Source: Streptomyces marokkonensis (lineage in GTDB: Bacteria; Actinomycetota; Actinomycetes; Streptomycetales; Streptomycetaceae). From it: a DNA stretch of 64,000 bases. Where the stretch lies: contig NZ_VSKS01000017.1 in the NCBI RefSeq assembly GCF_008312835.1, forward strand, positions 124,001-188,000. The letters are read 5' to 3'. The position numbers were made by a program, and so were the translations under genes. This document shows, piece after piece, positions 53,263 to 62,520 of this stretch (position 1 is the first letter of the stretch; each line of letters begins with the position of its first letter). The notes under the pieces are model-generated. The model saw only the letters and a list, made by a program, of their open reading frames with translations, made no database searches and was not told the origin of the DNA.

Positions 53263-54285
53263 ATGGCCCGGACGATCCTGGTGACCGGTGGCGCCGGCTT
53301 CATCGGCAGTCACACCTGCGTGGAACTCCTCCGCGCCGGCGACGAAGTCGTCGTACTCGACGACCACTCCAACAGTTCCCCGGAGGCCCTCGAGCGCGTG
53401 GCGAAGATCGCGGGCCGCCCGATCGCCGCGGTCCACGTAGCCGACGTGCGTGACAGAAAGGCCCTGGACGCCGTCTTCGCGAGCCACCCGATCGACGCGG
53501 TGATCCACTTCGCCGCGAAGAAGGCCGTGGGTGAGTCGGTGCGCATTCCCCTGGCCTACTACGACATCAATGTCGGCGGCACCACGGCCCTGGTCTCCGC
53601 CATGCACGCGCACGGGGTGCACCGGCTCGTGTTCTCCTCCTCCTGCTCCGTCTACGGTGACGCCACGACCGTCCCGCTGACCGAGGAGTCCCCGACCGCG
53701 CCGACAAACCCGTACGCGACCACCAAGTGGACCTGCGAGCGGATCCTCTCGGACCTGTGCCGCCATGTGCCGGAACTGCGGGTACTGGCCCTGCGGTACT
53801 TCAACCCCGCCGGCGCCCACCGCACGGGACTGCTCGGCGAGGACCCGCGCGGGGTGCCGAACAACATCATGCCGTTCCTCACGCAGATCGCCGTGGGCCG
53901 CCGCGACGGCCTCAGCGTCTTCGGGGACGACTACCCGACGCCCGACGGCACCGGCATCCGCGACTACATCCACGTCGTCGACGTCGCGGAGGGGCACCGC
54001 ACGGCCCTCGACCACATCGACGACGAACCCGGCATGCGGGTCTTCAACCTCGGCACCGGGCGCGGCGCCTCCGTCCTGGAGCTCGTGCGCGCCTTCGAGA
54101 AGGCGTCCGGCCGTCCGGTCCCGTACCGGGTCACCGCCCGCAGGCCCGGCGATGTCGCCGAGCTCGTCGCCGACCCGGCGAAGGTCATGGCGGCCTGGGG
54201 CTGGACCGCGCGGCGGGACCTTGCCGCGATCTGCCGCGACGCCTGGAACTTCCAGGAGCACAACCCGTACGGCTACGCCTCCTGA
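53263..54285 (+). CDS. galE: UDP-glucose 4-epimerase
   Basis: A 340-residue GalE. The NAD motif TGGAGFIGSH is at 8-17. The active site is SSSCSVYGD (Ser127 region) with Tyr151/Lys155 in NPYATTKW. Family segments HFAAKKAVGESV, LRYFNPAGAH, VPNNIMPFLTQIAVG and GTGIRDYIHVVDVA are all present. It interconverts UDP-glucose and UDP-galactose. The ATG lies 35 bp after the glycosyltransferase stop behind GAAGGAG, so the genes are co-transcribed. It supplies UDP-galactose for the polymer; a housekeeping galE elsewhere is likely. Confidence 0.94.
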   Translation: MARTILVTGGAGFIGSHTCVELLRAGDEVVVLDDHSNSSPEALERVAKIAGRPIAAVHVADVRDRKALDAVFASHPIDAVIHFAAKKAVGESVRIPLAYYDINVGGTTALVSAMHAHGVHRLVFSSSCSVYGDATTVPLTEESPTAPTNPYATTKWTCERILSDLCRHVPELRVLALRYFNPAGAHRTGLLGEDPRGVPNNIMPFLTQIAVGRRDGLSVFGDDYPTPDGTGIRDYIHVVDVAEGHRTALDHIDDEPGMRVFNLGTGRGASVLELVRAFEKASGRPVPYRVTARRPGDVAELVADPAKVMAAWGWTARRDLAAICRDAWNFQEHNPYGYAS

Positions 54286-54332
54286 CCCCACGTAACCAGC
54301 GAACGCGCTTGCCCGCGAGAGGAGTTACCCGC

Positions 54333-55751
54333 ATGCGACTGACCGTCATCGGTACGGGCTACCTCGGAGCTGTGCACGCCGCGTGCATGGCCGCCATCGG
54401 ACACGACGTCCTCGGAGTCGACACCGATACCGAGAAGATCACCGCCCTCGCCGAGGGCAGACCCCCCTTCTACGAACCGGGCCTGGACGAGGTCCTGACC
54501 CAGGGCCTGGCCTCCGGCAACCTACGCTTCACCACCCGTCTGAACGAAGCAGCCGCGCACGGCGAGGTCCACTTCATCTGCGTGGGCACCCCGCAGCAGG
54601 CCGGTTCCCGCGCGGCCGACCTGCGGTACGTTGACAGCGTCGTCAACGGCCTGGTGCCGCACCTGCGTTCCTCCTGCCTGGTGGTCGGCAAGTCCACGGT
54701 CCCGGTGGGCACGACGGAGCGCCTGACCGAGCACGTCGCGAACCTGGCGCCCCCAGGGGTACGGGCCGAGGTCGCATGGAACCCCGAGTTCCTGCGCGAG
54801 GGGTACGCCGTCGAGGACACGCTGCGGCCGGACCGGATCGTCACCGGCGTGAACAGCTCCCAGGCGGACGAGACACTCCGCCGCGTGTACGCGCCGATGC
54901 TGAGTGCGGGCGTCCCGTACATCAGCACCGACCCGAACACCGCCGAGCTGGTCAAAGTCGCGGCCAACTCCTTCCTCGCCACGAAGATCTCCTTCATCAA
55001 CGCCATGGCGGAGGTCTGCGACGCCGCGGGCGCGGACGTGGTCACCCTCGCCGACGCCATCGGCCACGACACTCGGATCGGACGCCGGTTCCTCAACGCC
55101 GGGGTGGGCTTCGGCGGCGGATGCCTGCCCAAGGACATCCGGGCGTTCGCCGCCCGTGCCCAGGAACTCGGGGCCGGCCCCGCCGTAGCGTTCCTCGACC
55201 AGGTGGACGAGATCAACGGACGTCAGCGGACCCGGACCGTCGCCCTCGCCCGCCGGATGGCCGGCGGCGACCTCACCGGCCGCAGCGTCGCCGTCCTGGG
55301 CGCGACCTTCAAGCCGGACAGCGACGACGTACGCGACTCGCCCGCCCTGGCCATCGCGGCCGCGCTGCGCGAGGAGGGCGCCGACGTCCGGGTCCATGAC
55401 CCCGAGGGCACCGCGAACGCGGCTCTGGCCCACCCGGAGCTGTACTGTGAGACAGATGTGCTGACGGCATGTCAGAACGCGGAGCTGGTGCTGCACCTCA
55501 CCGAATGGGCCCAGTACCGTGAGCTGGACCCGGTGAAGCTGTCGCGGGTGGTCCGCGTGCCCGTCCTCATTGACGGGCGCAACGCCCTCGCGCATGACGA
55601 GTGGCGGTCCGCCGGCTGGACCGTCAAGGCGCTGGGGCGGTCCGCTCCCAGCCCGCGGCGGGTCCTCGCGGCCGCGGAGCCGGCACCGTCCAGGCTCGTC
55701 CCGCCCCCCGGTGCGAACAGCACCGCGCCGCCGTCGGCCGTCATGGCGTAA
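54333..55751 (+). CDS. ugd: UDP-glucose 6-dehydrogenase
   Basis: A 472-residue UDP-glucose dehydrogenase. The N-terminal NAD motif is GTGYLGAVHA (7-16), with GKSTVPVGT, AWNPEFLREG and the catalytic cysteine in GFGGGCLPKD (Cys264). The C-terminal UDP-binding half has GATFKPDSDDVRDSPAL and DGRNAL. It oxidises UDP-glucose to UDP-glucuronate with 2 NAD. The last about 30 residues are a Pro/Ala-rich tail not needed for the fold. ATG at 54333, 47 bp after galE, follows GAGAGGAG. Its product feeds the decarboxylase at 50071. Confidence 0.95.
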   Translation: MRLTVIGTGYLGAVHAACMAAIGHDVLGVDTDTEKITALAEGRPPFYEPGLDEVLTQGLASGNLRFTTRLNEAAAHGEVHFICVGTPQQAGSRAADLRYVDSVVNGLVPHLRSSCLVVGKSTVPVGTTERLTEHVANLAPPGVRAEVAWNPEFLREGYAVEDTLRPDRIVTGVNSSQADETLRRVYAPMLSAGVPYISTDPNTAELVKVAANSFLATKISFINAMAEVCDAAGADVVTLADAIGHDTRIGRRFLNAGVGFGGGCLPKDIRAFAARAQELGAGPAVAFLDQVDEINGRQRTRTVALARRMAGGDLTGRSVAVLGATFKPDSDDVRDSPALAIAAALREEGADVRVHDPEGTANAALAHPELYCETDVLTACQNAELVLHLTEWAQYRELDPVKLSRVVRVPVLIDGRNALAHDEWRSAGWTVKALGRSAPSPRRVLAAAEPAPSRLVPPPGANSTAPPSAVMA

Positions 55752-55774
55752 CGGTGGGGCAGGGCGCTCACTTC

Positions 55775-55788
55775 GGCGTTTCAACGCC
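55775..55788. promoter_or_regulatory. Inverted repeat GGCGTT-TC-AACGCC
   Basis: A perfect 6-bp inverted repeat in the 101-bp gap between ugd and the beta-helix lipoprotein. Followed by a T-rich run near 55789-55811, it could be an attenuator or an operator. Confidence 0.35.
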
Positions 55789-55852
55789 ACTTTACTCTGG
55801 TTTTGTTGTGTTGTGTCCGTGTTGGGCACAGGGACGTCCCTAAGGGGTGCGC

Positions 55853-57544
55853 GTGAACGCGGTGAAACGGGGCCGTACGAAGCGGACCGTCATCGGGATG
55901 TCGGCCGCAGGGCTTCTGCTGGTGACAGGGTGCGAGGTACCGGGGGCGCCGGCGGTGTACCGGCCGGCGCGCCCGGCCGGCGGCGGCCCGTTCACCTTCT
56001 ACGTGAGCCCGGACGGCGACGACAAGAACGACGGCATGTCGCCGGAGAAGCCCTGGCGCACCCTGGACCACGCCGACAGCGCGCGTCTCCAGCCCGGCGA
56101 CCGCCTCAGACTGCGCGGGGGCGAGCGGTTCCGCGGCAGCATCACCTTGGAGGACGGGGAAGCGGGCAGCCCGGCCCGACCTGTCGTGATCGACTCGTAC
56201 GGCGACGGCCGGGCCACCATCGCCCCGCGGGGCACGTCCGGCATCACCGTCCACAACACCGCCGGCGTCGAGATCAGGAACCTCGCACTGGTCGGTGACC
56301 GCAGGGCGCTGCGCGAAGGGGCGGGGATCGCCCTGCGCAACAGCCGTACCGGCGCCCGACGCCTCGACCACGTCTCCATCACCGGCGTGGACGCGAGGGG
56401 ATTCCAGAACGGGATCAGCGTCGGCGCGGACAAGGACGCCGTCAGCGGCTTCAGCAATGTGCGGATCACGGACACGTCCGTGCACCACAACCTTGAGGCC
56501 GGACTCGTCTTCTACGGGCCCGAGTTCGACGCCGACCGGCCCGCCTACGCCAACACCGGGCTGCGGATCGACCGGGTCAAGGCGTACTCCAACACCGGTG
56601 ACCCCCGCAACGACCGGCGTAACACCGGCAGCGGTATCGCACTGGGCAGTGTCAAGGACGCCAAGGTGACGCGTTCGGTGGCCCACGACAACGGCACGAG
56701 ATCGGCCACGGACGCCGAGGAGGGCCCTGAGGGCATGTGGGCGTACGACTCCACACGGGTGGTCTTCGAGCGCAACAGGTCGTACCGCAACCGAACCGGA
56801 TCGCGGGTGGACGGCGGAGGGTTCGGCCTGGACAACAACGTGTCCTCATCCGTCGTCCAGTACAACCTCGCGTACCAAAACGACGGACCGGGATTCCTCG
56901 TCTACTCCGGCAAGCCGACCGGCGCCCACAAGGACAACGTCCTCCGCTTCAACATTAGTTGGGACGACGCACGGAGACTGCCCGAGTACGGCGGCATCGT
57001 CGCCTACGGCACCCGCATGAAGGACCTGTCCATCTACCACAACACGGTGGTGATGCGGACCGACGGCCTTGCCTCCGCCGAGGCGGCGGGCCAACGGCCT
57101 CCGGCCCTGCGACTGCGCCACGGCATGCGCGACGTGCGCGTCCACAACAACCTCTTCGCCACCGACGGCGGCCCTCTGGTCGACTCCCAGTCGCCCTACG
57201 GTGCGAGCGTCCTCAGCCTTCAGGGCAACAACTACCACAGCAAGGGCAGTTGGTTGCTGGCGTGGGGGGCCGAGCGGTTCACGACCCTGGACGAGTGGCG
57301 GACCGCTTCCGGGCAGGAGGCACGCAGCGGCGTTCCGACCGGATCGAGCCACGACCCATGCCTGCGAGGGCTGGAGATCCCCGGCGTCGGCCGAATCAGC
57401 GCAGAGAATGTGGTACCGCGCTGCCGGGATACGATGCCGGTCGGGCTCGGCTCCCGGGCGCTGGACGCCGACCCGGGCCCAGTGGACTACTTCGGCAAAC
57501 GACTGCCGAAAACTCTGACGGCCGGGGCCGCGCAGCCTGACTGA
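55853..57544 (+). CDS. Secreted lipoprotein with right-handed parallel beta-helix (polysaccharide-lyase-like)
   Basis: A 563-residue exported protein. The signal ends in a lipobox LLVTGC with lipidation at Cys27. The mature protein begins TFYVSPDGDDKNDGMSPEKP WRTL, the standard entry of beta-helix/DUF1565-type carbohydrate-active proteins. It continues as right-handed helix turns (GTSGITVHNTAGVEIRNL, SNVRITDTSVHHN, NTGSGIALGS, SSVVQYNLAYQND). Candidate catalytic Asp/Arg residues cannot be assigned by eye. GTG at 55853 is preferred to 55847 by spacing from AAGGGG. As last gene of the cluster it may trim, epimerise or anchor the exported polymer. Confidence 0.82.
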   Translation: MNAVKRGRTKRTVIGMSAAGLLLVTGCEVPGAPAVYRPARPAGGGPFTFYVSPDGDDKNDGMSPEKPWRTLDHADSARLQPGDRLRLRGGERFRGSITLEDGEAGSPARPVVIDSYGDGRATIAPRGTSGITVHNTAGVEIRNLALVGDRRALREGAGIALRNSRTGARRLDHVSITGVDARGFQNGISVGADKDAVSGFSNVRITDTSVHHNLEAGLVFYGPEFDADRPAYANTGLRIDRVKAYSNTGDPRNDRRNTGSGIALGSVKDAKVTRSVAHDNGTRSATDAEEGPEGMWAYDSTRVVFERNRSYRNRTGSRVDGGGFGLDNNVSSSVVQYNLAYQNDGPGFLVYSGKPTGAHKDNVLRFNISWDDARRLPEYGGIVAYGTRMKDLSIYHNTVVMRTDGLASAEAAGQRPPALRLRHGMRDVRVHNNLFATDGGPLVDSQSPYGASVLSLQGNNYHSKGSWLLAWGAERFTTLDEWRTASGQEARSGVPTGSSHDPCLRGLEIPGVGRISAENVVPRCRDTMPVGLGSRALDADPGPVDYFGKRLPKTLTAGAAQPD

Positions 57545-57809
57545 CCGTTCTCAGTCCGGTCGTACGCTCGATCTGGTTCGAACGGCGTCCTGGATCGGGC
57601 GACGTGTTGACTGGTGGGGCATAGAGGAAGGGCTCCCTGGTAGCTCGCGGTTGTCGAGTCCAGCGAGGAGCAAGAGGCCCTGTTGTCGAAGTGTCGCGTG
57701 GTGAGGGTTGCCGGGTCCAGTCCGTCCGCTCCTGGGTGTGACTGTCTCGCCCATCGGTTCGGGAACGCGGCCGACCGGCCAGAGCGCCGACCCCGGTACG
57801 GCTCGGACA
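57545..57809. other. Intergenic region, includes the left part of an old IS5 element
   Basis: No gene supported. From about 57668 the sequence probably belongs to the 5' end of the IS5-family element whose transposase begins at 57810; the exact terminus was not identified. Confidence 0.35.
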
Positions 57810-57913
57810 TGAGCGATACGGAGTGGGCACGTGCGGGATCTGCTGCCGGTGCCCGGACGGCTTGAGGGCCGGGGCGGCAGGCCGGAGGGCTACTGCCACG
57901 GGCAGATGATCGA
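57810..57913 (+). pseudogene. IS5-family transposase, 5' part interrupted by an IS4 element
   Basis: From ATG at 57810 it reads MSDTEWAR; after a 1-bp shift the expected sequence continues RDLLPVPGRLEGRGGRPEGY CHGQMID, the N-terminus of a common streptomycete IS5 transposase. It is cut at 57913 by the IS4 insertion, and its continuation is at 59658. Confidence 0.75.
57906..57913. repeat. Target-site duplication ATGATCGA, left copy
   Basis: ATGATCGA directly precedes the left inverted repeat of the IS4-type element and recurs directly after its right end at 59658-59665. Confidence 0.85.
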
Positions 57914-59657
57914 CCAATGCCGCGAAGTTAAGGCCCCGATGGCAATGTCAAGGGGTTCGTGAGATGTGGCAGGGCCTCTGCTATCCAGGGGATCGACCAA
58001 GATCTTCCTGAGAGAGCAGAGGCCCTGTGGCCCAGTTTGTCACGGGCGGCACGCCTGACGTGTTCGCGCCCGGTCACATCGGCGAGTTAACCCAAGTCAT
58101 CCCACCGGAGCTGGTGGATGCGGTGGTGGAGGAGACCGGAGCCCGCGAGAAACGATTGCGGAGTCTGCCATCCCGAGTCGGGGTCTACTTCGTCCTGGCT
58201 CTCGGCCTGTTCGAGCATTTGGGTGCCCAGCTGGTGTGGGACAAACTCGTAGCAGGGCTGAGCGGCAACGTGCCACGGCCGTCCGAGAAGGCACTTCGTG
58301 ATCTGCGCCGGCGGGTGGGCGTCGCCCCTCTGCAGCGGCTCTTCGACGTGCTGGCGGGCCCGCTGGCCCAGCCCTCCACCCCTGGAGTGCGCTACCGCCG
58401 TTGGCGCACGGTCGCATTCGACGGATGCGGAAGCCTGTCGGTCCCCGACCACGAGCGCAACAGGTCCTGGCTCGGCAGGACGGTACGACGCCATGGCCCG
58501 GCGGGATACCCCCGGCTGATGCTGATGACGCTGTGCGAGACAGGCACCCGCGGCCTGATCGCAGCAACCTTCGGCCCCGCCGTCAAAGCCGAGAGCGACT
58601 ACGCCCGGGGACTGACCGGCCACCTCACCCCGGACATGCTCCTTCTGGCAGACCGCGCATTCGACGGCAACGAGCTCCTGGCCGCCATCACACGACAGGG
58701 CGCGCAGTTTCTGGTGCGTTGCACCAGTGCACGGCGCCCACCGGTGCTGGCCCTACTGCCTGACGGCTCGTACCTCACCCGCATCGGCAGCCTCTCGCTG
58801 CGAGTGATCGAGGCCGAGGTGCAAGCACGCACCGTCGACGGCGGCACTTTCGGTGACACCTACCGCCTGCTGACAACACTCACCGACCATCGCACAGACC
58901 CCGCCGCCCGCTTGATGCGCCTCTACCACGAACGCTGGGAGATCGAGACCGCCTACCTGGCACTGCGCCACACCCTCCTTCAAGGCCGGGTGCTGCGTTC
59001 GAAGGACCCGGCAGGTCTCTGCCAGGAAGTGTGGGGACTGCTCACCCTCTACCAGGCACTGCGCTCGATCATGGTGACCGCGGTGGAGACCGAACCTGGC
59101 TGTGACCCCGACCGGGCCGGCTTCACCGCCGCCCTGGAGGCAGCCCGCGACACCGTCGTCAGCCTCACCGGAATACTTCCAACAACCGGACCGTACAACT
59201 ACTCCGACCTGGTCGGACACATCGGCACCCGCATCCTGCGCACGCTCCTTCCCAGACGCCGGATGCGGCTTTCCACCCGCATCGTCAAGAGCGGAATCTC
59301 CCGCTACCACACCTGGAATCGCGACGGACGCCCCCGCGACAGCACACCGATCAGCGCTATCGAGATCACCGTCCACCCGCCGGCCCTTCCCGGCACACAG
59401 GCCCCCAGCCAGACGACCTCCAGGCGTTGGGACCAGGTCTGCCGGATCCTGGCGGCGAATGCGAATCAAGCCATGCATACCCGAGACATCGCACGCCGCC
59501 TCGGCCTCACCACCACACCGTCCATCAAGAGCCTCACAGCACAACTCTGCTACTGGACCCGCAACAACCGACTCATCCGCACAGCCCCCTGCACCTACAA
59601 GATCCCGCTCGCCGAACCCTTGACAGCACCATCGGGGCCTTAACTTCGCGGCATTGG
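57914..59657 (+). mobile_element. Complete IS4-family insertion sequence (1744 bp)
   Basis: Perfect terminal inverted repeats of 29 bp (starting CCAATGCCGCGAAGTTAAGG) at 57914-57942 and 59629-59657, an intact transposase gene, and an 8-bp target duplication show a complete, fairly recent insertion. Confidence 0.9.
58027..59643 (+). CDS. IS4-family transposase
   Basis: A 538-residue DDE transposase. An IS4-specific N-terminal domain (LPSRVGVYFVLALGLFEHLG AQLVWDKL) precedes the catalytic core: first Asp in TVAFDGCGS, second in LLLADRAFDG, and the Glu in the YHERWEIETAYLAL signature (Y-x2-RW-x-IE). The C-terminal part has a helix-turn-helix-like MHTRDIARRLGLTT. The GTG start at 58027 fits the element; the stop lies inside the right inverted repeat. 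The frame is uninterrupted, so the element may still move. Confidence 0.92.
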   Translation: MAQFVTGGTPDVFAPGHIGELTQVIPPELVDAVVEETGAREKRLRSLPSRVGVYFVLALGLFEHLGAQLVWDKLVAGLSGNVPRPSEKALRDLRRRVGVAPLQRLFDVLAGPLAQPSTPGVRYRRWRTVAFDGCGSLSVPDHERNRSWLGRTVRRHGPAGYPRLMLMTLCETGTRGLIAATFGPAVKAESDYARGLTGHLTPDMLLLADRAFDGNELLAAITRQGAQFLVRCTSARRPPVLALLPDGSYLTRIGSLSLRVIEAEVQARTVDGGTFGDTYRLLTTLTDHRTDPAARLMRLYHERWEIETAYLALRHTLLQGRVLRSKDPAGLCQEVWGLLTLYQALRSIMVTAVETEPGCDPDRAGFTAALEAARDTVVSLTGILPTTGPYNYSDLVGHIGTRILRTLLPRRRMRLSTRIVKSGISRYHTWNRDGRPRDSTPISAIEITVHPPALPGTQAPSQTTSRRWDQVCRILAANANQAMHTRDIARRLGLTTTPSIKSLTAQLCYWTRNNRLIRTAPCTYKIPLAEPLTAPSGP

Positions 59658-59770
59658 ATGATCGACGCGGTGCGTTACCTCGTCGACAACGGCATCAAGT
59701 GGCGGGCGATGCCGTCCGACTTCCCGCCCTGCCGCGCGTTCATGCCTTCTTTTGCCCGCCGGCGGGATCG
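59658..59770 (+). pseudogene. IS5-family transposase, continuation after the IS4 insertion
   Basis: The sequence resumes with DAVRYLVDNGIKWRAMPSDF PPCRAF, the exact continuation of the fragment at 57810. Coding similarity fades by about 59770 and the catalytic region is gone. The ATGATCGA duplication is at its start. Confidence 0.75.
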
Positions 59771-59816
59771 GTCGAGGCCGCCGATGCGCAACGCCGCCAT
59801 CCGCTCCGTCCACCGG

Positions 59817-60033
59817 CTACCCTCGCGAATACGGCTCGCGACTGGCCCTCACCGAGCACTCCGAGCAACCGGTGGAGGTGCACCTCACGCCGGGGGTGAT
59901 GGTCAGCGGACGCATTGGCCTGATCCGCCGGATCGACACCGGTGAGCAGTCCATCGGGGACTTCAAGTCCAAGGAACGCGCCCAGGCTGACGCTGTCACC
60001 CGAGATCAACTGCACATCTTCGTCGCGGGGTAA
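59817..60033 (+). pseudogene. PD-(D/E)XK nuclease-domain fragment (helicase/nuclease C-terminus)
   Basis: The frame reads YPREYGSRLALTEHSEQPVE, VMVSGRIGLIRRIDTGEQSI GDFKSKERAQADAVTRDQLH, stop. This is the core of a PD-(D/E)XK nuclease domain as found at the C-terminus of UvrD/PcrA-like helicases and Cas4-like proteins. The DFKS motif is kept, but the GRIDLI Asp is Gly. No helicase domain remains upstream, and the frame ends early. A remnant of a larger DNA-processing gene. Confidence 0.6.
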
Positions 60034-60673
60034 GCTGCGTGAGCGAGAGCACCGACGCGAGGCCACGCGGATCGCGGCGGAGGCCGAGCCGGCACGGGAA
60101 GCCTGGCCGCGGACTTCGCCTACACGCCCAGAAGGCGCAGGTGCTGTCGCAGCCGCCGCTCTCATCGCGGCGCAGTGCCCGGGCGGCGAACCGATCAGTA
60201 CAAGCTACGGGCGCGACGAACCTCTGCCGACCTTTTCCGACGTTCTTCGGCCGCTCGCTGCCCAGGTACGCGACCGAGTGGTCGCCGAGAAGTGCGAGCT
60301 CGCCGGGCTCTGGGACGAATCACCCAGTGGCCCGAAGTGGCGGCAGAGCATCCGCCGCCTCAGCGCCGTCCCCGAACCCAGATCCCATCCTCAGAACGAA
60401 GATTTTCTGGATCTTTGACCGGATCACCCGGATTTACTGGTCACAGAACCGGAACCAGAAGTGGTTCTGGATCACCTTCCGTGCCGGAGCCACGGAGGGT
60501 CACCACAAGCGCGATCATGAACGGCCGTCGCCAACATATGGCGGGTATGCGAACTTGAACGCCGCTGCATCGGGATTCCTCTCGGGTCCCGTCCGCTTGA
60601 GAGGGCTTCACGCCCGGGAGGGGGTTCTCGTCCAAGTGTCGAGAGGCGGCAGGAAGCGAGTCGGCCGAGGTGG
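60034..60673. other. Region without a supported gene
   Basis: A frame to 60418 (LREREHRREATRIAAEAEPA near its start) continues the nuclease remnant out of register but I recognise nothing. The rest to 60673 is low in coding signal. Confidence 0.35.
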
Positions 60674-60958
60674 TCAAGCAGACGGGCGGCCGGTAATGGT
60701 CGGCAGGGTCGTTGTCCTGATCCGGCGGTAGGTCACAAAGCCGTTCACGGCCAGCCCTGTCCAGATGATTGCACTGACCAGGGGCCACCACAGGTCCCAG
60801 CCTCCCTCGCCCCGCATGAGACTGCCGCCCCAGCTGACCGCCCAGCTGACCGCAAGAGCAAGTGCCGCCCACCTGGCCCACCACCAGATCCGCATCGTTC
60901 CTCGGGCACGGGCCTCCTGTGCGCTCCGCTCGTCCTGCCAGAGTCGTGTGTCATCCAT
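60674..60958 (-). CDS. Small membrane protein with two TM segments
   Basis: A 94-residue protein. An N-terminal charged helix (MDDTRLWQDERSAQEARARG) is followed by two hydrophobic segments (WWWARWAALALAVSWAVSWGG and WWPLVSAIIWTGLAVNGFVTY) and a short basic tail. ATG at 60956-60958 follows GGCGGA. The layout is that of many uncharacterised streptomycete membrane proteins. No partners; function unknown. Confidence 0.55.
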   Translation of the reverse strand: MDDTRLWQDERSAQEARARGTMRIWWWARWAALALAVSWAVSWGGSLMRGEGGWDLWWPLVSAIIWTGLAVNGFVTYRRIRTTTLPTITGRPSA

Positions 60959-61069
60959 ACTTATCCGCCTACCCGCTACCCGCTCCTTGCCTCCCGGCCC
61001 CTGGGAGAGGGCCGAAAACGGATGGCCTCACCGGCGGTGAGGCCGGCCGGGAACGGGGCGAAGTCATCT

Positions 61070-61343
61070 GGTCGACGGCGACGGCCCCGGAGGGCTGGTA
61101 GTGGACCGCCAGGTGGGCGGCGTGCCGGGTGGCCCCCGCGCCAAGGTCGCCGACGCACAGCCCGGACAGGTCACCGAAGGTGTCCGGGCCGGGACCGCTG
61201 TGCTGGCCCCAGGCCCACCGGAACGTGTCAGGCACGGTCCGGTCGAGGGCAGACCGGTTGTGGCCGTAGTGGTACCACAAATCCGCAGCGGTAGGAGCTT
61301 TCGCCCACCTCGTCCTGGCAACCCAACCGCCGCGCGGGCCCAT
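61070..61343 (-). pseudogene. SAM methyltransferase N-terminal remnant
   Basis: The frame reads LWYHYGHNRSALDRTVPDTF RWAWGQ, then DTFGDLSGLCVGDLGAGATR HAAHLAVH and AVAVDQ. The motif I GDLGAGATRHAAHLA and its upstream context fit the start of a streptomycete class I methyltransferase. Everything beyond strand 2 is replaced by unrelated sequence. Inactive fragment. Confidence 0.6.
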
Positions 61344-61534
61344 TCACGGCAATCTCACCCGCCCAACGCGGGATCGTCTGTGGACTTCATTGCGCCGCAA
61401 GCCCACCAAGCCCCCGGCCCAGAGGCCGGCGGTGCACTAACGGATCAGGTGGCGCAGACCGGGGCGCTGGCGCCACCGCTGAGCAGCCCGGCGAGGACCG
61501 CCCCTGCCGCCGGTGTGCCGTTCAGGTAGGACAA

Positions 61535-61750
61535 GTTTCCGACGGTGCCTCCGACCCCTTCACCGTGTTCAGCTTCACCGAACCCGACCTGCCGGACGTC
61601 GTCTAACTGGAACAACTCACCAGCGCCCTCTACCTCGACAAACGCGAGGACATCGCCCCCTACGCGAAACTCCTCAAAGAACTGCAACACGACAACCCCA
61701 CCACGTACACAACCCGTGACCTGCTGCGCAGCCTCCTCAGTACAGTGTGA
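61535..61750 (+). pseudogene. C-terminal remnant of an XRE/DUF5753-type regulator
   Basis: The frame reads SDPFTVFSFTEPDLPDVV, then a TAA in place of the expected Tyr codon, then LEQLTSALYLDKREDIAPYA KLLKELQ. FTxxxFxEPDLPDVVYLEQLTSALYLD is the characteristic end of DUF5753 (Scr1-like) effector-binding domains in streptomycete helix-turn-helix proteins. The DNA-binding part is absent and the stop is in frame. Confidence 0.6.
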
Positions 61751-62520
61751 TTCCGCCGAGCCCCTATCACCGGCGCACAGGCACTGCCGTGTTGCGCGAC
61801 CGCGTTCGCCGCCGTCCCCGCTCTCCCCTCCTTGGCCTCTCCCCCACCACCGCGCACACGCGGCGGAAACCCTGCCCATAACCGCTACCACCGAGGCCTC
61901 TTCCGCAACAGGAGTACCGGCGACGACCTCGGCGACGTCAGCAACACCCGGGCGGAAGTCCTCCTCGCCGAGGCCGTCAACCCACCCACCGTCGGCCGAG
62001 GCTGCCCCCTCAACCAACTCAAGAACATTGTTAAGACCCGGCGCCCCGGCGCCCCACCCCATCCGGTGGGACGCCTCTGTGTGTGGCGTGAAGGGCTGGA
62101 TCAACCGTGGCAAGTGATGTAGCCGTTGCCGTGGCAATCGTTGGGCGACGGCCGCAGCAGCGGCGGGCAGCGTACGGCTGATGCGCACGTGTTTTCCCCT
62201 GAAGGTGCGTATGGAGCGTCAGGGATGCATACCGAACCCGTGATCACCGCATGACCGCCCTCCTATCCGACCGGCGACACGCCACGGCCGCACACCGGGT
62301 GCGGGGCGCCACCCCCAGGTCCCGCCCGGCCGTCACGCGTGAGGAGCGACCACCTCATCCTGACAGGGTCTGCAGGCGGCTCAAGAGCCTGTATCGCCGG
62401 TACGTGCCGATGGTGCACCCGGATCGCCGCCCGCGCGCTGTGCTTCGACGACCGCGGCCCGGTCGACGACATCGCTCGGCGCGCGGCAACTTCTTGCTTC
62501 CCCGGCCGGTTTCGCGCGTG
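61751..62520. other. Region without a supported gene
   Basis: About 770 bp. Frames on both strands lack ribosome binding sites and recognisable sequence. Possibly decayed coding DNA. Confidence 0.4.

Noticed and set aside
60451-60470. Short CCAGAA-GTGG-TTCTGG hairpin
   Set aside because: Only a 6-bp stem in a region with no defined gene end; not distinguishable from chance.
61445-62188. A 247-codon minus-strand frame
   Set aside because: Glu/Gly/Val-rich shadow of the plus-strand DUF5753 remnant; no motif or start signal.
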